Shown here: one piece after another, positions 37,695-46,712 of the stretch
Numbering within the stretch: the first letter of the stretch is position 1
Layout of the letters: each line of letters opens with the position of its first letter
Notes under the pieces: generated by a model
Told to the model about the DNA's origin: nothing
Database searches by the model: none
Seen by the model: the letters and a program-made list of their open reading frames with translations, nothing else
Source of the DNA: Streptomyces flaveus
GTDB lineage: Bacteria > Actinomycetota > Actinomycetes > Streptomycetales > Streptomycetaceae
DNA length: 64,000 nucleotides
NCBI RefSeq assembly: GCF_014647675.1
Contig: NZ_BMPQ01000005.1
Span: forward strand, 347,459-411,458
Direction: 5' to 3'
Position numbers and translations under genes: made by a program

Positions 37695-38507
37695 TCAGCC
37701 CAGCAACCGTTCCAGTACCACCGCGATCCCGTCCTCCTCGTTGGACAGGGTCAACTCGTCGGCGACCGCCTTGAGTTCCTCATGGGCGTTGGCCATGGCC
37801 ACGCCGTGCGCGGACCAGCCGAACATCGGGATGTCGTTGGGCATATCGCCGAACGCGATCGTCTCGGCCGCCTTGACGCCCAGACGGCGGGCCGCGAGTG
37901 AGAGGCCCGTGGCCTTGGAGAGACCGAGGGGGAGGATCTCGACGATGCCCTCGCCCGCCATGGTGATGGACACCAGACCGCCCGCCGCCTGACGTGCCGC
38001 GTCCGCGAGCTCGTCGTCGGTCAGACGCGGGTGCTGGATGTACAGCTTCGTCAGCGGCTCCGCCCACAGCTCCGCGAGGTCGGTGAACGGGACGGCCTGC
38101 AGCAGTCCCTGGACCTGGTAGCCGGGGCCGATCAGCACATCGCCGTCGAGGCCGTCACGGCTCGCGGCCAGGGCCAGCGCGCCGACCTCCGCCTCGATCT
38201 TGGCGAGCGCGAGAGCGGCCAGCTGCCGGTCGAGGGTCAGCGTGGTGAGCAGCCGGTGCGCTCCCGCGTCGTACACCTGCGCGCCCTGAGCGCACACCGC
38301 GATCCCGTCGTACCCGAGTTCGTCGAGGATGTGGCGGGTCCAGGGCGCCGCCCGCCCGGTGACGACGATGTGCGCGGCGCCCGCCGCGGTGGCCGCGACG
38401 AGCGCCTCACGGGTGCGCTCCGAGACCGTGTCGTCGGAGCGCAGCAGCGTTCCGTCGAGGTCGGTCGCGACGAGCTTGTACGGGAAGGCGGGAGCGGAGT
38501 CGCTCAC
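37695..38507 (-). CDS. Cof-type HAD hydrolase coupled to serS
   Basis: A 270-residue Cof-type HAD phosphatase: motif [13 protein letters not shown] near 14, [10 protein letters not shown] near 46, and [13 protein letters not shown] near 215. It resembles the HAD gene at 28.3-29.2 kb. The GTG at 38507 overlaps the serS TGA (GTGA), which fixes the start and implies translational coupling to seryl-tRNA synthetase. Substrate unknown. It ends at a strong hairpin. Confidence 0.9.
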   Translation of the reverse strand: MSDSAPAFPYKLVATDLDGTLLRSDDTVSERTREALVAATAAGAAHIVVTGRAAPWTRHILDELGYDGIAVCAQGAQVYDAGAHRLLTTLTLDRQLAALALAKIEAEVGALALAASRDGLDGDVLIGPGYQVQGLLQAVPFTDLAELWAEPLTKLYIQHPRLTDDELADAARQAAGGLVSITMAGEGIVEILPLGLSKATGLSLAARRLGVKAAETIAFGDMPNDIPMFGWSAHGVAMANAHEELKAVADELTLSNEEDGIAVVLERLLG

Positions 38508-39790
38508 TTGGCGGCCTTGGCGACCGGCTCCAGGATCTCCCGGCCACCGAGGAACGGCCGCAGCACCTCTGGCACGCGTACGGAGCCGTCGGCCTGCTGA
38601 TGGTTCTCCAGGATCGCCACGATCGTGCGCGGTACGGCGCACAGCGTGCCGTTCAGCGTCGCGAGCGGCTTCACCGTCTTGCCGTCACGCATACGGATCG
38701 CCAGGCGGCGCGACTGGAACTCCGTGCAGTCCGAAGTCGACGTCAGCTCGCGGTACTTGCCCTGGGTGGGGATCCACGCCTCGCAGTCGAACTTACGGGC
38801 CGCCGAGGACCCCAGGTCGGCCGAAGCCACGTCGATCACCCGGAACGGCAGCTCCAACGAGGTCAGCCACTGCTTCTCCCAGTCCAGCAGGCGCTGGTGC
38901 TCGGCCCGCGAGTCCGCCGGGTCGACGTACGAGAACATCTCGACCTTGTCGAACTGGTGCACCCGGAAGATGCCGCGTGTGTCCTTGCCGTGCGAACCGG
39001 CCTCACGGCGGAAGCACGGCGAGAAGCCCGCGTAGCGCATCGGGAGGCGGTCGCCGTCGATGATCTCGTCCATGTGGTACGCGGCGAGCGCCACCTCGGA
39101 GGTGCCGACCAGGTACAGGTCGTCATTGTCCAGGCGGTACACGTCCTGCGCGGCCTGGCCGAGGAACCCCGTACCGGCCATGGCCTGCGGACGGACCAGC
39201 GCCGGAGTCAGCATCGGCGTGAAGCCGGCGGCCGTGGCCTGCGCCATCGCCGCGTTCACCAGCGCGAGCTCCAGCAGGGCGCCCACGCCGGTGAGGAAGT
39301 AGAAGCGCGAGCCGGAGACCTTGGCGCCGCGCTCGACGTCGATCGCGCCGAGTGTCGTGCCGAGCTCCAGGTGGTCCTTCGGCTCGAAGCCCTCGGCCGC
39401 GAAGTCGCGGATCGTGCCGTGCGTCTCCAGCGTGACGAAGTCCTCCTCGCCGCCGACCGGGACGTCGGGGTGCACGAGGTTGCTCAGCTGGAGCAGCAGC
39501 TCCTGGGCCTCGGCCGCGGCCTCGTCCTTCGCCGCGTCGGCCGCCTTGACGTCTGCGGCGAGCTCGCCCGCCTTCTTCAGCAGCTCGGCCTTCTCGTCGC
39601 CGGAAGCCTTGGGGATGAGCTTGCCGAGCGCCCTCTGCTCGGCGCGCAGCTCGTCGAAGCGGACACCGGACGACCTGCGCCGCTCGTCGGCGGAGAGCAG
39701 GGCATCGACGAGCGCGACGTCCTCTCCACGGGCGCGCTGCGACGCACGCACACGGTCGGGGTCCTCACGGAGCAGGCGAAGGTCAATCAC
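38504..39790 (-). CDS. serS: Seryl-tRNA synthetase
   Basis: A 428-residue class II aminoacyl-tRNA synthetase that charges tRNA-Ser. The N-terminal coiled-coil arm covers about 30-100; motif 2 is [20 protein letters not shown] near 260-280 and motif 3 [20 protein letters not shown] near 395-414. The ATG start and length are standard. It is followed by the overlapping HAD gene. A 530-base upstream region contains several DnaA boxes. Confidence 0.98.
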   Translation of the reverse strand: MIDLRLLREDPDRVRASQRARGEDVALVDALLSADERRRSSGVRFDELRAEQRALGKLIPKASGDEKAELLKKAGELAADVKAADAAKDEAAAEAQELLLQLSNLVHPDVPVGGEEDFVTLETHGTIRDFAAEGFEPKDHLELGTTLGAIDVERGAKVSGSRFYFLTGVGALLELALVNAAMAQATAAGFTPMLTPALVRPQAMAGTGFLGQAAQDVYRLDNDDLYLVGTSEVALAAYHMDEIIDGDRLPMRYAGFSPCFRREAGSHGKDTRGIFRVHQFDKVEMFSYVDPADSRAEHQRLLDWEKQWLTSLELPFRVIDVASADLGSSAARKFDCEAWIPTQGKYRELTSTSDCTEFQSRRLAIRMRDGKTVKPLATLNGTLCAVPRTIVAILENHQQADGSVRVPEVLRPFLGGREILEPVAKAAK

Positions 39791-40320
39791 CCCTCAAGGC
39801 TACCGGTGTGGGGTTCGGGCCCACGACCCGGTATTTCGATCTATCCCTTCCAGTGCGCATGCAGTACGTATGCGGGAATTGATCAACTGTGTCAGTGAAA
39901 GTAGGCAAAATCCCCTGTATGGGGCACCTGGGATTCGGCGAGTTGACCCGATTCCCTTGTGCTGAGGGACACTTGGGGAGTCGGTTGTCCACAGGTATCC
40001 ATGCCCTCGGAGAGTTATCCACAGGCTGTGCGAAAGATCTGTGGACTTCAGAGGTGATCGTTCCGAAGGCGGCACGCGGGGACGAAAAACTCCCGAACCA
40101 GGCCCCCTCTATGTCCGCTTTCGAGTGGAAATGGTTCGCCTCGAAGGGCGAGTTGAGGGAAACGGGTAGATGAAGGGTGACCTGCAGGCCGTGGACTCAC
40201 TTGGGGGAGCGTAGGGCGATTTATCGACTGCATCACGCCTCGTTGTCGACTTGTCCCCAGGTCGAGAACGAGGCCTGTGGATAACTTCTGGGGATAAAGA
40301 AGAGCGGCTGGTAGGACCGG
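39791..40320. other. serS upstream region with DnaA-box cluster
   Basis: 530 bases, no credible gene, less GC-rich than its surroundings. It holds the serS promoter and a group of DnaA-box 9-mers: TTGTCCACA 39985-39993, TTATCCACA 40015-40023, TGTGGACTT 40040-40048 (one mismatch), TTGTCCCCA 40251-40259 (one mismatch), TGTGGATAA 40276-40284, TGGGGATAA 40289-40297 (one mismatch). Confidence 0.75.
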
Positions 40321-41253
40321 CTAGAACCGGCCGTCCTGGCAGCGCGCCAGCCAGTCGGAGGCCGCCGCGAACTCGCCGTCGGACGTACCGGCCTCCGGCG
40401 CGCGTACGTCCTGGAGGTCGACTTCGGCCCGCGGATAAGACCCGAGGAACCGCACCTGCGGACACCTCCGCTTGAGGCCCATCAGCGCCTCGCCCACCCG
40501 GCGGTCCGCGATATGGCCCTCGGCGTCGATGGCGAAGCAGTAGTTGCCGATGCCCTCACCGGTCGGCCGGGACTGCAGCAGCATCAGGTTGACGCCGCGG
40601 ACGGCGAACTCGCCCAGGAGATCGCGCAGCCCACCGGGGTGGTCGTCGCTCTGCCAGATGACCACGGACGTCTTGTCCGCGCCGGTCGGCGCCGCGGGCC
40701 GGGCGGGCCTGCCCACCAGGACGAACCGGGTCTGCGCGTTCTCCGCGTCGTGGATCCCGGTCTCCAGCGGCACCAGGCCGTACCTCTCCGCCGCGAACTC
40801 GCCCGCGAAGGCCGCGTCGTAGCGCCCCTCCTGCACCAGGCGCGCGCCGTCCGCGTTGGAGGCGGCCGACTCCCAGATCACGTCGGGGAGGTTGTTCTTC
40901 ATCCAGTTGCGCACCTGCGGCTGGGCGGCCGGGTGCGCGGTCACCGTCTTGACGTCCGAGAGCTTTGTGCCCGGCCTGACCAGCAGGGCGAAGGTGATCG
41001 AGAGCAGCACCTCGCGGTAGATCATCAGCGGCTCGCCGGCGACCAGTTCGTCGAGCGTCGTGGTGATGCCGCCCTCGACGGAGTTCTCGATCGGTACGAA
41101 AGCCGCCTCGGCCTCGCCGCTTCGGACCGCGTCGAGCGCGGCGGGTACGGACACCATCGGGACGAGTTCCCGGGTGGCGGTCTCCGGGAGTGTGCGCAGG
41201 GCGACTTCGGTGAAGGTGCCCTCGGGGCCGAGATACGCGTAGCTGGCTGGCAT
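40321..41253 (-). CDS. pheA: Prephenate dehydratase
   Basis: A 310-residue monofunctional prephenate dehydratase (prephenate to phenylpyruvate, phenylalanine pathway). The catalytic domain covers about 3-185, with YLGPEGTFTEVAL, PIENSVEGGI and the TRFVLVGR motif near 183-190. The ACT regulatory domain covers about 200-280, where the usual ESRP becomes QSRP (LLQSRPTGEG), so feedback binding may be preserved with a changed residue. It starts with ATG. It lies upstream of serS but is separated from it by 530 bases. Confidence 0.95.
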   Translation of the reverse strand: MPASYAYLGPEGTFTEVALRTLPETATRELVPMVSVPAALDAVRSGEAEAAFVPIENSVEGGITTTLDELVAGEPLMIYREVLLSITFALLVRPGTKLSDVKTVTAHPAAQPQVRNWMKNNLPDVIWESAASNADGARLVQEGRYDAAFAGEFAAERYGLVPLETGIHDAENAQTRFVLVGRPARPAAPTGADKTSVVIWQSDDHPGGLRDLLGEFAVRGVNLMLLQSRPTGEGIGNYCFAIDAEGHIADRRVGEALMGLKRRCPQVRFLGSYPRAEVDLQDVRAPEAGTSDGEFAAASDWLARCQDGRF

Positions 41254-41325
41254 GGCCTCACCCTAATGGGCCGTACACAGTCAGGACTCACGCTTCCGGC
41301 CCCGACCGCCCCAGGAGGCTTCTCC

Positions 41326-42699
41326 TCATCCCTCCAGCAACCGCTGCCCCACGTACTCCCCCTCCGCCGCCCCGCCCGGCACCGCGAAAAGCCCGCTCGC
41401 CTCGTGCCGGATGAATACCGACAGCGCGTCCCCCCGGTCGAGCTTGCGCTGCACCGGTACGAAGCCGCGCAGCGGGTCGGCCTGCCAGCAGACGAAGAGC
41501 AGGCCCGCGTCCGGTACGCCGTCCGTGTCGAAGCCGTCGTGGAAGGAGAACGGCCGACGCAGCATCGCGGCGCCGCCGTTCTGGTCGGGTCGCGTGATGC
41601 GCGCGTGCGCGTTGACCGGGATGACGAGCTTGCCGGAGGCGTCCGTCTTCTCCAGCTTCGGCTCGGTGGTCTCGGTGCCGCTGGTCAGCGGTGCCCCGTC
41701 CGACTTGCGTCGCCCGATGACGTCCTCCTGGTCCTTGAGTGAGAGCTTCTCCCAGTCGTCGAGGAGCATGCGGATGCGGCGTACGACGGCGTAGGAGCCC
41801 CCGGCCATCCACGAGGGCTCGCCCGAGTCGGGTACGAAGATCCGCTGGTCGAAGTCCGCTTCGGAAGGCTTCGGATTGCGCGTTCCGTCGATCTGGCCCA
41901 TCAGGTTGCGTGCCGTCATCGGCTGCGCGGTGGCGCCGGGCGAGCGGTTGAAGCCGTTCATCTGCCAGCGGACCCGGGCCGCCGATCCGGCGTCCTTCTG
42001 GATCGCACGCAGGGCGTGGAAGGCGACGAGAGCGTCGTTCGCGCCGATCTGCACCCACAGGTCGCCGTCACTGCGCGCCTTGTCGAGGTGGTCCGAGGAG
42101 AAGTCGGGCAGCGGGTCGAGGGCGATGGGGCGCTGCTTCTCCAGTCCCGTACGGGCGAAGAAGCTGTGTCCGAAGCCGAAGGTGACGGTCAGGGACGAGG
42201 GGCCCGCGTCGCGTGCGACATCCGTGTCCTCGCTGCCCGACGCCTCGCCCGCCATCAGCCGCTGGGCCGTGGCGGACCAGCGGCGCAGCAGCGCGGCGGC
42301 CTCTCTGCGGCCCACACCCGCCGTCAGGTCGAAGGCGACGAGATGGCCGCGTGCCTGGAGGGCGGTGGTGATGCCCGGCTGATGTTTCCCGTGAAACATC
42401 ACCTCGTCCGCGCCGAGCGAGCTGAGGGGCACGGCCTGGTCGGCGGAGGGCGCCGCGGCATAACCGGCGGCCCCGCCCGCCGCACCGAGTGCGAGCCCGG
42501 TGGCACCGGCGGTACCGATCAGCCGCCGCCGCGAAATGGCCCCTCCAGGAGAGGGCTTCTGGGAAACAGCCTCCCTAAGAGGGGCATTTCCGGAAGAGGC
42601 CTCCTTGGGAGAGGCCGTTCCTACGGCACCCTCCTTGGAAGCGTCTCCTTTGGAAGAGGGCGTCGGCGGAGACGCATCCGGAGTGGACTGTTCAGCCAT
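41326..42699 (-). CDS. dtpA: Tat-exported DyP-type peroxidase (DtpA/EfeB family)
   Basis: A 457-residue haem peroxidase. A long Ser/Pro/Lys-rich N-terminus precedes the twin-arginine signal SRRRLIGTAGATGLALGAAG (residues about 56-75). The DyP motif GQIDGTRNP near residue 265 carries the catalytic Asp, and VNAHARITRP near 370 the proximal His. In S. lividans, DtpA works with the Sco/ECuC copper-delivery proteins in maturation of the copper oxidase GlxA. It lies last in the copper operon, 8 bases after copCD. A one-mismatch parS lies in its coding sequence. Confidence 0.92.
   Translation of the reverse strand: MAEQSTPDASPPTPSSKGDASKEGAVGTASPKEASSGNAPLREAVSQKPSPGGAISRRRLIGTAGATGLALGAAGGAAGYAAAPSADQAVPLSSLGADEVMFHGKHQPGITTALQARGHLVAFDLTAGVGRREAAALLRRWSATAQRLMAGEASGSEDTDVARDAGPSSLTVTFGFGHSFFARTGLEKQRPIALDPLPDFSSDHLDKARSDGDLWVQIGANDALVAFHALRAIQKDAGSAARVRWQMNGFNRSPGATAQPMTARNLMGQIDGTRNPKPSEADFDQRIFVPDSGEPSWMAGGSYAVVRRIRMLLDDWEKLSLKDQEDVIGRRKSDGAPLTSGTETTEPKLEKTDASGKLVIPVNAHARITRPDQNGGAAMLRRPFSFHDGFDTDGVPDAGLLFVCWQADPLRGFVPVQRKLDRGDALSVFIRHEASGLFAVPGGAAEGEYVGQRLLEG
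42384..42397. promoter_or_regulatory. parS-like site inside dtpA, one mismatch
   Basis: GTTTCCCGTGAAAC, 13/14 match to parS, flanked by GAT/ATC so that the symmetry extends to 20 bases apart from the one mismatched position. It is coding (residues VMFHGKH on the opposite strand). Confidence 0.6.
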
Positions 42700-42707
42700 G
42701 GTGTCGT

Positions 42708-44603
42708 TCAGCCGATCTGCGCGTTCTTGTCGACGGTCACCTGGTCGATGTCGGAGGTCCGCACGGTGACCGCGATGTTCCAGTTGCCGGTCATGGGGAT
42801 CTGCACCCCGCTCGCCGTCCAGTGTCCGGTGGCGATGCGGTCGGGGACCACGGGCAGGGGTCCGATGTCCTTCGCCTCAAGAGTGAGGGCGACCTTGACC
42901 TCGGGAATGTCGAAGGCCTTGCCGTTGGGCCGCTCCACGTAGACGTGCATGTCGTTTCCGCCGACGCGAGCCGGGTCGAGTTCGAGCCGTGCGACGCCCT
43001 TGCCGTCCTGGCCGCCTGTGTCGAACGGCATCTCCAGGGACAGCGCTGCGGACTCCGGCTGGGAGGCGGCGGTGGCGGCCTTGGCGTCCTCCACCGTGCG
43101 ACCGGGTTCGGTGGTGGTCAGCACGGTGGTCACGGCGAGCACGACCGCGGCGACGCCCGCCTCGACGAGCACCGAGCGGCGCAGGCCGGAGCGTCGCGGG
43201 TCGGCGTCGCGGGTACGCTTCTCGCGCGCGGTGGCCACGGCGGCCCGCTGCCGGGCCAGTTGGGCCGCACGCTTGCTGTCACCGCCGCCTACCTGTGCGG
43301 CGGCCGGTTCCTTCTCGTTCACATGTTCCTCGGCGTCTTCGAGGTCTTCAGCGTCCGAAGTTTCCAGCTTGGCTTCCGGAGCCGACGTCAGCCGGGCGGT
43401 CCAGCGCCGGGAGATCCACGCGACGCCGACGAGCACGGCCACCAGCCCGATCTTGACGAGCAGCAGCTGCCCGTACGACGTATCGGTGAGCGCCGACCAG
43501 GAGCCGAGCTGCCGCCACGACTGGTAGATCCCGGTCGCGGCGAGGACGGCCACGCTGCCGAACGCGACGCCGGAGAAGCGGCGTACGGCGGACGACTCGA
43601 TCGACGGCGCGCGGTAGAGGGCCACCAGCAGTGCCGACAGGCCGCCCAGCCAGGCGGCGACGGCCAGCAGATGCAGGACGTCGACGGGCATCGCGATCCC
43701 GGTCTGGATGCCGCTCGAGGCGTGCTCGGCCAGGGCCCAGGTCGCGGCCAGGCCCGCCGCCACGACGGATCCGCCGATGGCCAGCCCGAAGGTGAGGTCC
43801 TGCTTCTCCTTCTCGTCCTCGCGCTTCTCGAAGGCCCCGAAGAGTACGGCGATGAACAGCGCGCCCGCGGCGAGCAGCAGCAGCCGGGAGACCAGCGCCG
43901 CGCCCGTCTTGGTCTGCAGCACCTGGCTGAGCAGACTCAGGTCGAAGATGTCCCCGACCTTTCCGGAGCCGGCGTAGGAGCCGCGCAACAGCAGTGTGGC
44001 GAGCGTGGCCGCGGTGAGTGCGAGCCACCCGGAGACCACAAGGCGCTGCATGGGCCGTACCCCGGCGCCGCGCTGCCAGCAGGCGAGGACGAAGGCCGCG
44101 CCGCCGACGAAGAGTACGAATCCCGCGTACGACACATAGCGCGCGAAATCATAGAGTCCGCCCACGACTCCGCCGCCCGCCTCCTGGTCGGACAGCGAGA
44201 CGGAGGTCTTCGAGGGCGCGCCCACGGAGAAGGTGAAGGCCCCCGCGACGGGGTGGCTGTCCGCCGACACCACCTGGTAGGTGACGGTGAACGTGCCGTC
44301 GGGCAGGCCCTCGTGCAGGTTCACGGCGTGCGTGTTGCTGCCCAGGTCGGTGGTCTTGCCCGTGTCGACCTGCTTGCCCTTCGGGTCGAGGACGCGTATC
44401 GAGCCGTCGGACATCGCGACCTTCTCGGAGAAGGTGAGCGACACCTGGGAGGGCGCCTGGTCGACCACCGCTCCCTGCTGCGGGTCGCTCCCGGTCAGCG
44501 CAGCGTGCGCGGAGACGGGCGCGGCCTGGGCGAACAGTGCGCCGGTGACGGCGAGGAGCAGCAACAACAGGATCCGTACGCGGGGAGCGATGGCCTGCCT
44601 CAC
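42708..44603 (-). CDS. CopC-CopD fusion copper protein
   Basis: A 631-residue protein. Signal peptide (about 1-32), then a CopC domain whose mature N-terminal His follows SAHAALTGSDP, with DSHPVAGAFTF near 115 (copper ligands). A CopD domain with about eight TM helices covers 150-420. A charged cytoplasmic linker (about 425-490) is followed by another TM helix and a C-terminal YtkA/FixH-like extracytoplasmic domain (about 520-631). It should bind periplasmic-side copper and pass or import it. It lies 13 bases after the PCuAC gene and 8 before dtpA. Confidence 0.92.
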   Translation of the reverse strand: MRQAIAPRVRILLLLLLAVTGALFAQAAPVSAHAALTGSDPQQGAVVDQAPSQVSLTFSEKVAMSDGSIRVLDPKGKQVDTGKTTDLGSNTHAVNLHEGLPDGTFTVTYQVVSADSHPVAGAFTFSVGAPSKTSVSLSDQEAGGGVVGGLYDFARYVSYAGFVLFVGGAAFVLACWQRGAGVRPMQRLVVSGWLALTAATLATLLLRGSYAGSGKVGDIFDLSLLSQVLQTKTGAALVSRLLLLAAGALFIAVLFGAFEKREDEKEKQDLTFGLAIGGSVVAAGLAATWALAEHASSGIQTGIAMPVDVLHLLAVAAWLGGLSALLVALYRAPSIESSAVRRFSGVAFGSVAVLAATGIYQSWRQLGSWSALTDTSYGQLLLVKIGLVAVLVGVAWISRRWTARLTSAPEAKLETSDAEDLEDAEEHVNEKEPAAAQVGGGDSKRAAQLARQRAAVATAREKRTRDADPRRSGLRRSVLVEAGVAAVVLAVTTVLTTTEPGRTVEDAKAATAASQPESAALSLEMPFDTGGQDGKGVARLELDPARVGGNDMHVYVERPNGKAFDIPEVKVALTLEAKDIGPLPVVPDRIATGHWTASGVQIPMTGNWNIAVTVRTSDIDQVTVDKNAQIG

Positions 44604-44616
44604 GGTGGTCCCTCCC

Positions 44617-45108
44617 TCAGTGGTGCGAATTCGACGACGTCGACGATGACTTCGCGGACGTCGGCTGGTACGTGGCGGACTTCACCGGCATCTCGACCGT
44701 GATCGGGTCGGTCTTGGTGAAGCGCAGCTTCACGGACACCGTCTCGCCCTCCTTGGGCCTGTGTTTCAGCTTCTCGAACATCAGGTGGTTGCCGCCGCTC
44801 TCGAGGACGAGCCGGCCGCCCGCGGGGATCTTCAGCGGGCCGGCCTCCTTCATCGTCTGACCGGACGTTTCATGGACGCTGACGTCCTCGGCGATGTCGC
44901 TGGTGGCGGAGACGAGGTCGTCGGAGCTGTCGCTCTTGTTGACGACGGTCAGATAACCGGCCGCCAGGGATTCCGTGACCGGCTGGGGCATGTAGGCGGA
45001 CCGGACCGACAGGTCGGGGGCTGCGTCGGTGCCGTCGGCCGAGCCGCCGCAGCCTGCGAGGGCCAGGCAGCCCGCCATGACGACGGCCGGTGCGATGGGA
45101 CGCCTCAC
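44617..45108 (-). CDS. PCuAC-type copper chaperone lipoprotein
   Basis: A 163-residue lipoprotein with lipobox LALAGC. The DUF461/PCuAC copper site is visible: His in SVHETSG, Met in QTMKEAG, then GGNHLMFEKLK (HxM). The tail is Ser/His-rich (NSHH), adding possible ligands. In Streptomyces the homologue ECuC passes copper to Sco. The GTG at 45108 overlaps the Sco TGA (GTGA), which fixes the start. A longer open frame continues upstream but is a shadow of the Sco gene. Confidence 0.93.
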   Translation of the reverse strand: MRRPIAPAVVMAGCLALAGCGGSADGTDAAPDLSVRSAYMPQPVTESLAAGYLTVVNKSDSSDDLVSATSDIAEDVSVHETSGQTMKEAGPLKIPAGGRLVLESGGNHLMFEKLKHRPKEGETVSVKLRFTKTDPITVEMPVKSATYQPTSAKSSSTSSNSHH

Positions 45109-45755
45109 GGTGTCTGCCCCTTGATCAGCTTGGGGAGGTCCTTGGTGTAGTCGTCGACGGTGGCGTCCTCCCCGTACAGCACATAGCCGGCGTCGGTCTT
45201 CGGCGAGAATGCGACGACCTGGGTGCCGTGCATGGAGGTGACCTTGCCCTCCTTGTCCTTCGTCGGCGGCTCCAGGGAGATGCCGAGCTGCCGGGCGCTC
45301 CCCTGGATCGTGGAGAAGGAGCCGGTCAGGCCGACGACGGCGGGGTCGATGCCCTTGAGCCACTTGCCGAGCTCGGAGGGCGTGTCCCGCTCCGGGTCGG
45401 TGGTGACGAACACGATGCGGAGCTTGTCCTGCTCGGCCTTGGGCAGCTGCTTCTTGGCGACGGCGATGTTGTTCATCGTCAGCGGGCAGATGTCGGGGCA
45501 GTTGGTGTAGCCGAAGTAGATCAGCGTCGGCTGTCCCTTGGTCGCCTCGCGGAGGTCGTACGACTTGCCCTGCGTGTCGGTGAGGACGAGGTCCGGCTTC
45601 TCGAACGGCTTGTCGAGGACCGTCGCGGCCTTCTCCGGGCCGGTCTCGACGGACACCTCGGCGACGGGCGAGCTGCTGTTGTCGCTGCTGCCGCAGGCGG
45701 TCAGGCTCAGTGCGGCCGTGGCGACCAGGACAGCGGCGAACGTCTTCTTGCGCAT
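45105..45755 (-). CDS. Sco1/SenC copper metallochaperone lipoprotein
   Basis: A 216-residue thioredoxin-fold lipoprotein. Lipobox LSLTAC; copper-binding CxxxC in YFGYTNCPDICPLTM near 100, and the distal His in SMHGTQVVAF near 175. It delivers copper to cytochrome c oxidase Cu-A and, in Streptomyces, affects development under low copper. ATG 45755 (MRKKTF) is chosen over an upstream in-frame start. It is coupled to the PCuAC gene. Confidence 0.95.
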   Translation of the reverse strand: MRKKTFAAVLVATAALSLTACGSSDNSSSPVAEVSVETGPEKAATVLDKPFEKPDLVLTDTQGKSYDLREATKGQPTLIYFGYTNCPDICPLTMNNIAVAKKQLPKAEQDKLRIVFVTTDPERDTPSELGKWLKGIDPAVVGLTGSFSTIQGSARQLGISLEPPTKDKEGKVTSMHGTQVVAFSPKTDAGYVLYGEDATVDDYTKDLPKLIKGQTP

Positions 45756-45847
45756 AGGAAAATGTCCCAGATGTGAGAGCTGCGGCCCGACCGGGGTCGT
45801 ACGGCGATGTACGACCCCGAGGGCACGCACCGGAGGGGTGTTGGTCC

Positions 45848-46594
45848 TTAGGCGTCGGAACGCCGACGGCTGGCCAGAACGCCGTACGCGACGCCCCCCG
45901 CACCGACGACGATGCCCACGATGCCCAGGACGCGGGCTGTGGTGTCGCTGGTGTCGGAGGAGGCGGCGGCCTGCTCGGTCGACTCGTTGGCGGCGGCTTC
46001 GGCGTCATCGGCGTCACCGGAATCGGTGTCGGAGGCGGCCGAGCCGTGGTGGCCGTCCTCGGCGGCGGACAGTGCGAGCACCGGCGCCGGCGACTCGGGC
46101 TCCTCCTGACCCTCCTGCGGGACCTCGATCCAGCGCACGACCTCCTTGTTGGAGTACGTCTGGATCGCCTTGAACACCAGCGCGTCGGTGTTCTCGGGCA
46201 GCGCACCGATGGAGAGCGGGAACTTCTGGAAGTAGCCGGGCTCGATGCCCTTGCCGTCGGCGGTCCAGGTGACCTTGCTGACGGCTTCGTCGAGCTTCTC
46301 GCCGTGCAGTTCGACGGGCTTGGCGAGCTTGGATTTGGTGACGTCGATCTTCCAGCCGTCGACGGGCGCCGGCATGACCGAGGCGAGCGGGTGGTCGGTC
46401 GGGAAGCTCACTTCGATCTTGGTGGTCGAGGCGTTGTCGCGCTCGTTCGGCACCTTGAAGTTGACCGTCGCATAGCCGCCCTTGGCGGCCGTGCCCTCCG
46501 GCTGCACGCTGACGTGCGCGAAGGCGGGGGCGGACAGGACGAGGACGGCCGTGGCGGCGGCGACACCGGCGGCGGCGATACGGGAAGCCTTCAT
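45848..46594 (-). CDS. YcnI-like copper-binding membrane protein
   Basis: A 248-residue protein: signal peptide ending AFA, mature N-terminal His (HVSVQPEG), a YcnI/DUF1775 domain (about 27-175), an acidic Ser/Ala/Asp linker and a C-terminal TM helix (RVLGIVGIVVGAGGVAYGVL). YcnI binds copper through its N-terminal His and a Trp/Glu pair. It is the first gene of the copper set, 92 bases before sco. A dyad-like CACCCCTGGGAGTG at about 46686-46699 upstream is only weakly like a CsoR operator. Confidence 0.92.
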   Translation of the reverse strand: MKASRIAAAGVAAATAVLVLSAPAFAHVSVQPEGTAAKGGYATVNFKVPNERDNASTTKIEVSFPTDHPLASVMPAPVDGWKIDVTKSKLAKPVELHGEKLDEAVSKVTWTADGKGIEPGYFQKFPLSIGALPENTDALVFKAIQTYSNKEVVRWIEVPQEGQEEPESPAPVLALSAAEDGHHGSAASDTDSGDADDAEAAANESTEQAAASSDTSDTTARVLGIVGIVVGAGGVAYGVLASRRRSDA

Positions 46595-46712
46595 GGCAGG
46601 GAGTACTCCACTTTCAGCACTGGTTCGGTGAAAGAACGGGGTTGCGTATCCGAGATGACGAGCACGCGCGCGTGCCGCATGACGGCACCCCTGGGAGTGG
46701 CGGTGCGTCGCG

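Noticed and set aside
44617..46206. 529-codon extension upstream of the PCuAC gene
   Set aside because: The N-terminal part runs antisense-like in another frame over Sco and YcnI; the GTGA overlap at 45105-45108 and lipobox fix the true start.
46686..46699. CACCCCTGGGAGTG as CsoR operator for the copper operon
   Set aside because: Only partial symmetry and weak match to known Streptomyces CsoR sites; not enough to call.
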